Below are positions 60,435-64,000 of a stretch of 64,000 nt of DNA, in pieces; the first letter of the stretch is position 1, and the number at the start of each line of letters is the position of its first letter. Origin of the DNA: Phalacrocorax aristotelis. Lineage: Eukaryota > Chordata > Aves > Suliformes > Phalacrocoracidae. The DNA lies in the NCBI RefSeq assembly GCF_949628215.1, contig NC_134280.1, positions 50,804,621-50,868,620 of the forward strand. The letters run 5' to 3'. Under the pieces are notes generated by a model. That model was not told the DNA's origin and made no database searches. It worked only from the letters and a program-made list of their open reading frames with translations. The position numbers and the translations under genes are program-made.

Positions 60435-63400
60435 TTAACTGTATTTTCAGTCTCATTGTTTACTTTATATATTACTCTGGGCAGACTCAGTCTTTTGAAT
60501 GAGTTATGTACAAGGCTTTGCCTAATGGGATCGTGATCTCACATGCTCTGGATGGCTACTACAATATGATGAATAAAAACATTGGTAATAACTACTAGCT
60601 GATTTCTGCCAGCAAATAAGTACTTACATGCCCGCTATTAGGGTTTGCAGCTGCTCTGTCTCAGCTGTCAGTGGCAGGGATCACTTATGAAAATTTACAC
60701 CTAAATGTTAATTTTAGTCAGTGCTGAGAAAGATTGGTTATAATCATTGAGAAACCCCAAAGAACTGGGTTGGGAAGCAGTAGTAATTAGCCTATTGGCA
60801 GTGGAGCTATCCAGTTATGGAAGGGTTGTCTTCATGGACATAGGTAGGAAAATAATCTTAGCATTATTTTAATGGGTTTGTAAGTTGTTTTGATTCTCTC
60901 CTACAAGGAAGATGCTTGTCTGCAGCTTGTTGGGATATTTATTGAAAATAATTATATTCAGTGGGAAATTATCTTCTTAGAATGGAAGTTAAATGCTGAT
61001 TTTAAAAAATGGAGTCATGTTGGGGGGGGGAAAATTAAGCTATTTCGTTGTAATCATCAGTTTGTAACTGCCAAGCCATATGAACAAACAATGAAGAAAT
61101 AAATAGAATTTCAGTTTTTATAACCTAATCTCTATAAAAAATTCTTCATACAGGAGTTGATTTAATTCTTTTTTTTCTGTGGACACATTACTGCACACAA
61201 AGGACCTGTTGCTATTTTTCCCCTAAAATACATCCACACTTCTTTTTCTCTAGCTTTATTTCTGATTTGCTGTTTGGCAAAGGTTTATCCTTCTGTCCTG
61301 AGGTCTTTACAGGTTGTATCAGGTGTGTCAGGACTGTATGTTTGAAAGGTCATTTGTGGCATCTCCTGGTTTGGACTTCATCAGCCTCACAGTCCTACCA
61401 CTCCACTTTCTACTGTTTCACCTCACTCAGAGGTTTGGTTTGCTCTGCTTATTGTTGTTTAGTTTATCTTGCCCTTATTTATAAATATAATAATAATACC
61501 TATTAAGGTACCACAGACTTTTTTTAAGTTCTTGCTCTCAGCATCCCAAGGTAAATCCAGTTCTAAAATGTAATATTTGTTCCATAAGTACTTCTTAAAT
61601 TAAAGAAAGAAAATTTATTGCCACATGTTAAATTCTGACCCTAGAAATAGCAAGAATCAATAAAATTTGATTAGCTTATATAAGAATCAATAAAATAATT
61701 TTTATCCTTTATAAAATAAACACATTAAAATATGGTTGCTAAATCATACTGGAGGATTTAAAAAAATATTTGAAGATGTGCTTATTTGTATGACTCTTAT
61801 TTTGTCACTCTTATGTGTTCAAACAATACAGCCACCATTTTTGAAAGGACCTTCTGTAAAGTTCATCTATGTGAATAAGCAAATTCTGTATATTTTGAGT
61901 ACTTGCTCTAATCTGCAATATGCAATGATTCTTCCCGCTACTTTGAGGTAAAAGTGCATTTTTTTTTCAAAGTGGATTGGGGATTTTTATTTTCAAGAAT
62001 CTCATTTTTTGTTAAATAGTTTAGGTTAACTGGTAATTACTTTTAAACTCACGAAGCATTATAATTAGGGGGAGTCATGTCTCTCCAGCTTATACACTCA
62101 TTAATATTAAATACCACTCATAGCCATCTTCACTGAGTTTTTTTCTGTTTTGCGTTCCCAAGCTGACTTAATGGTGCAGAAAGAAATGTTAGCCTCAACA
62201 CAGTTTGAAAGAAAACTTACAAAATATATTAATTTCCTACCATTTGTACTTAACAGTGATACCAGATTGTTTGTACAATGTATTTGAGTTAGCTTATGTA
62301 ATAATGTATAGGTATGTCAATTTGGAAACCTTGTTTTTCACTAGAGAGATACAGAGAGTCACTGAAATTCATGGTGTGAGTGTCCACTTTTGAATAATGT
62401 GGCAGGTAGTGGGCTACACAACTCTTCTGCAGCTGTTTTGGGGAGTATTTTCCCTTAGATTACAGCCAAAAGCCAGCTAGCTCAAGTTAATAGAATTGCT
62501 TTTCTCAAGATCAATATAGGTCATAGCCGAAGAAGGGTTCTATCCCAACTCATGAACTAGTTGGAAGTCTGCATGGTATGTGTTTCTCTTGCACAAAGAC
62601 TGTATATCGTTTTGGTGAGACTGGTGGTGGTATGTAAAGGAGCCATTGCAATTAGTTACAACTGCAAAGGAACCATGGCAAATTAGTCTATAAAAGAATG
62701 GTTATTTGTGGGTAGCAGTTACCATTGCCTCCAAAGCTAGGTCAAGATGGGTTCAAGAATTTGTGTGTGAGCTCCTCTGAAATTGCTTATGCAGGCCTTT
62801 TGAGACTTGTGTTGGCAGGAGGGTGCTGGGGAGCCAGAGGGAGCCAGAACAACTAGTCTGCTCACATGTTATGAAGTCTCTCCATTGATCAGTGTCATCT
62901 CTGGCAGCTGACAGCCCTTGTGAGGGTTTGCACTTCTGCCATAAGACTTACCTCCCTAACTGAGGGCACATTACAACATCTACTGCTAGATCCCCCTGGA
63001 GTGGGAATTTGTTTGAAAGAAGCCAAGGATGGGGTGTGGAATTTGCTATACGTCCTGTTAGCACACCTGCACCAGATTTGGGATGTCTGTTGGTGTGCTG
63101 TGAAATAAATGCTGAGGTTCTGTCTTGTAGTAACACCCTCAGTATGGAAATCTATAAGGTCTCATCTGCCTAAGTAGTCAGGTTGATGGGCTCTGAGGTC
63201 CACCAGGCTTCTCTTCTGCATCTTGTTTACTTGTAAAAGAACATCTGGACACCAATATAAGCAGACAAATTGTCCCTTGAAGCTATCATTTAAGGAAAAA
63301 GTCTTGACTAAGGACGTACGGAGGCAAGTCTATCATGCCAAATCTGGGGTAAACAATAGAGGCTGAGGGAGAAAAGAAATTTAGAGAAAATCAACTGACA

Positions 63401-64000
63401 TTTGCCAGCCGTTCACAGGCTCAGGTTGTACCTGTATCTGTTCTTGCAAGCTTCTGTATTTTTTCTGTTCTCTTACTGAATATATACACAGATAAAAAAA
63501 GAACAGAAGGAACAGGTATAAAGAAGAAATTACCATCAGTGACAGCAGAAAATCATTGGTGTCATATAAATGTGCCAGGCCTAAAGAATCTCGAGAAACT
63601 ACATTCCCACTACTGTACATTCAGACTAAATAATTTTAAGTTAATTTTCTCTCTAGGTTTTCATATAAACCCATTGCTGCAGTATCTCAAGTTTGGTTTT
63701 TTTTTCCAGTGGAAACTATAGCCATTACCGTGACAAAAGTTGAATAGCAACTCACAGGTCATCCAATTCTTTAGTTCTGTCTGGTCAACTAATCTAGAAT
63801 TCCAGTTCTTCTGGTACTCAGGCAAAGGGGTTTGGGGGGCTTTTTTTGTGGTGTGTGTCTTAACACCACTGAATCTGTCAGCTGATTTGGACCTTTTACA
63901 GAATGTTGCTTCTGCTTACCCTGCAGCATTAAATGTTTCAAGTGTTGATTTTGACAGATGAGCTCTATATTAAATCAAAGTTGCAATATATCTGTCTTAC

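Larger units (their letters stand above)
54210..64000 (+). other. LRRC56: LRRC56 intron 4, runs off the window
   Basis: At least 9.8 kb after the phase-2 donor at 54210. It contains a small hairpin (58585-58613), a minus-strand CR1 fragment, a 16-bp minisatellite and a 9-base G run (61022-61030). I found no exon coding for the expected DLGTSL segment, and nothing recognisable in the remaining sequence. Confidence 0.6.

Noticed and set aside
54210-64000. Next LRRC56 exon (DLGTSL segment)
   Set aside because: No stretch with acceptor, matching codons and donor was found; the exon is assumed to lie beyond the window.
1-64000. tRNA genes, rRNA genes, CRISPR arrays, bacterial operons
   Set aside because: No cloverleaf with matching internal promoter boxes, no spaced identical repeats, and the overall character is that of vertebrate intronic DNA.

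Overview
The window looks like nuclear DNA of a bird, or less likely another sauropsid. It is mostly AT-rich non-coding sequence with one CpG island, small exons separated by introns of about 10 kb, and several CR1 (chicken repeat 1) LINE copies of different ages. It also has one solo long terminal repeat of an endogenous retrovirus. There are no operons, bacterial promoters or CRISPR arrays. The species cannot be named from this sequence.

The one host gene I can support is LRRC56 on the + strand, a leucine-rich-repeat protein needed for outer dynein arm assembly in motile cilia. It probably starts in the CpG island at about 18.14-18.46 kb, where a non-coding first exon may end at a splice donor at 18343. 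Three coding exons follow: 34810-34965 (start codon, residues 1-52), 44726-44813 and 54149-54209. The reading frame stays open across all three, with intron phases 0, 1 and 2. The rest of the gene, including most of the leucine-rich repeats, should lie beyond position 64000. The CpG island carries four GC boxes at 20-21 bp spacing and an RFX/X-box-like site, which fits a cilium gene.

Region by region: 1-18 kb has no gene I can support. It holds a striking 100-bp foldback element at 3722-3821, a short CR1 tail at 4486-4556 and an old degraded CR1 at 14.74-15.51 kb. From 18.3 to 34.8 kb is the presumed first intron. It holds old CR1 relics near 21.1-21.6 kb, a long CR1 at 25.14-28.26 kb that keeps the esterase part of ORF1 and a broken ORF2, and an antisense solo LTR at 30.39-31.54 kb. 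The second intron is almost free of recognisable repeats. The third holds a CR1 fragment at 46.6-46.8 kb and a 2.3-kb CR1 at 50.4-52.7 kb with a nearly complete reverse transcriptase. The fourth runs off the end of the window and holds a minus-strand CR1 piece at 60 kb and a small minisatellite.

The most unusual item is the 3722-3821 foldback: 32-bp perfect arms, 38 bp with one mismatch, around a loop that overlaps a 15-bp tandem duplication. I cannot assign it to a known family. I found no convincing new multi-gene system.
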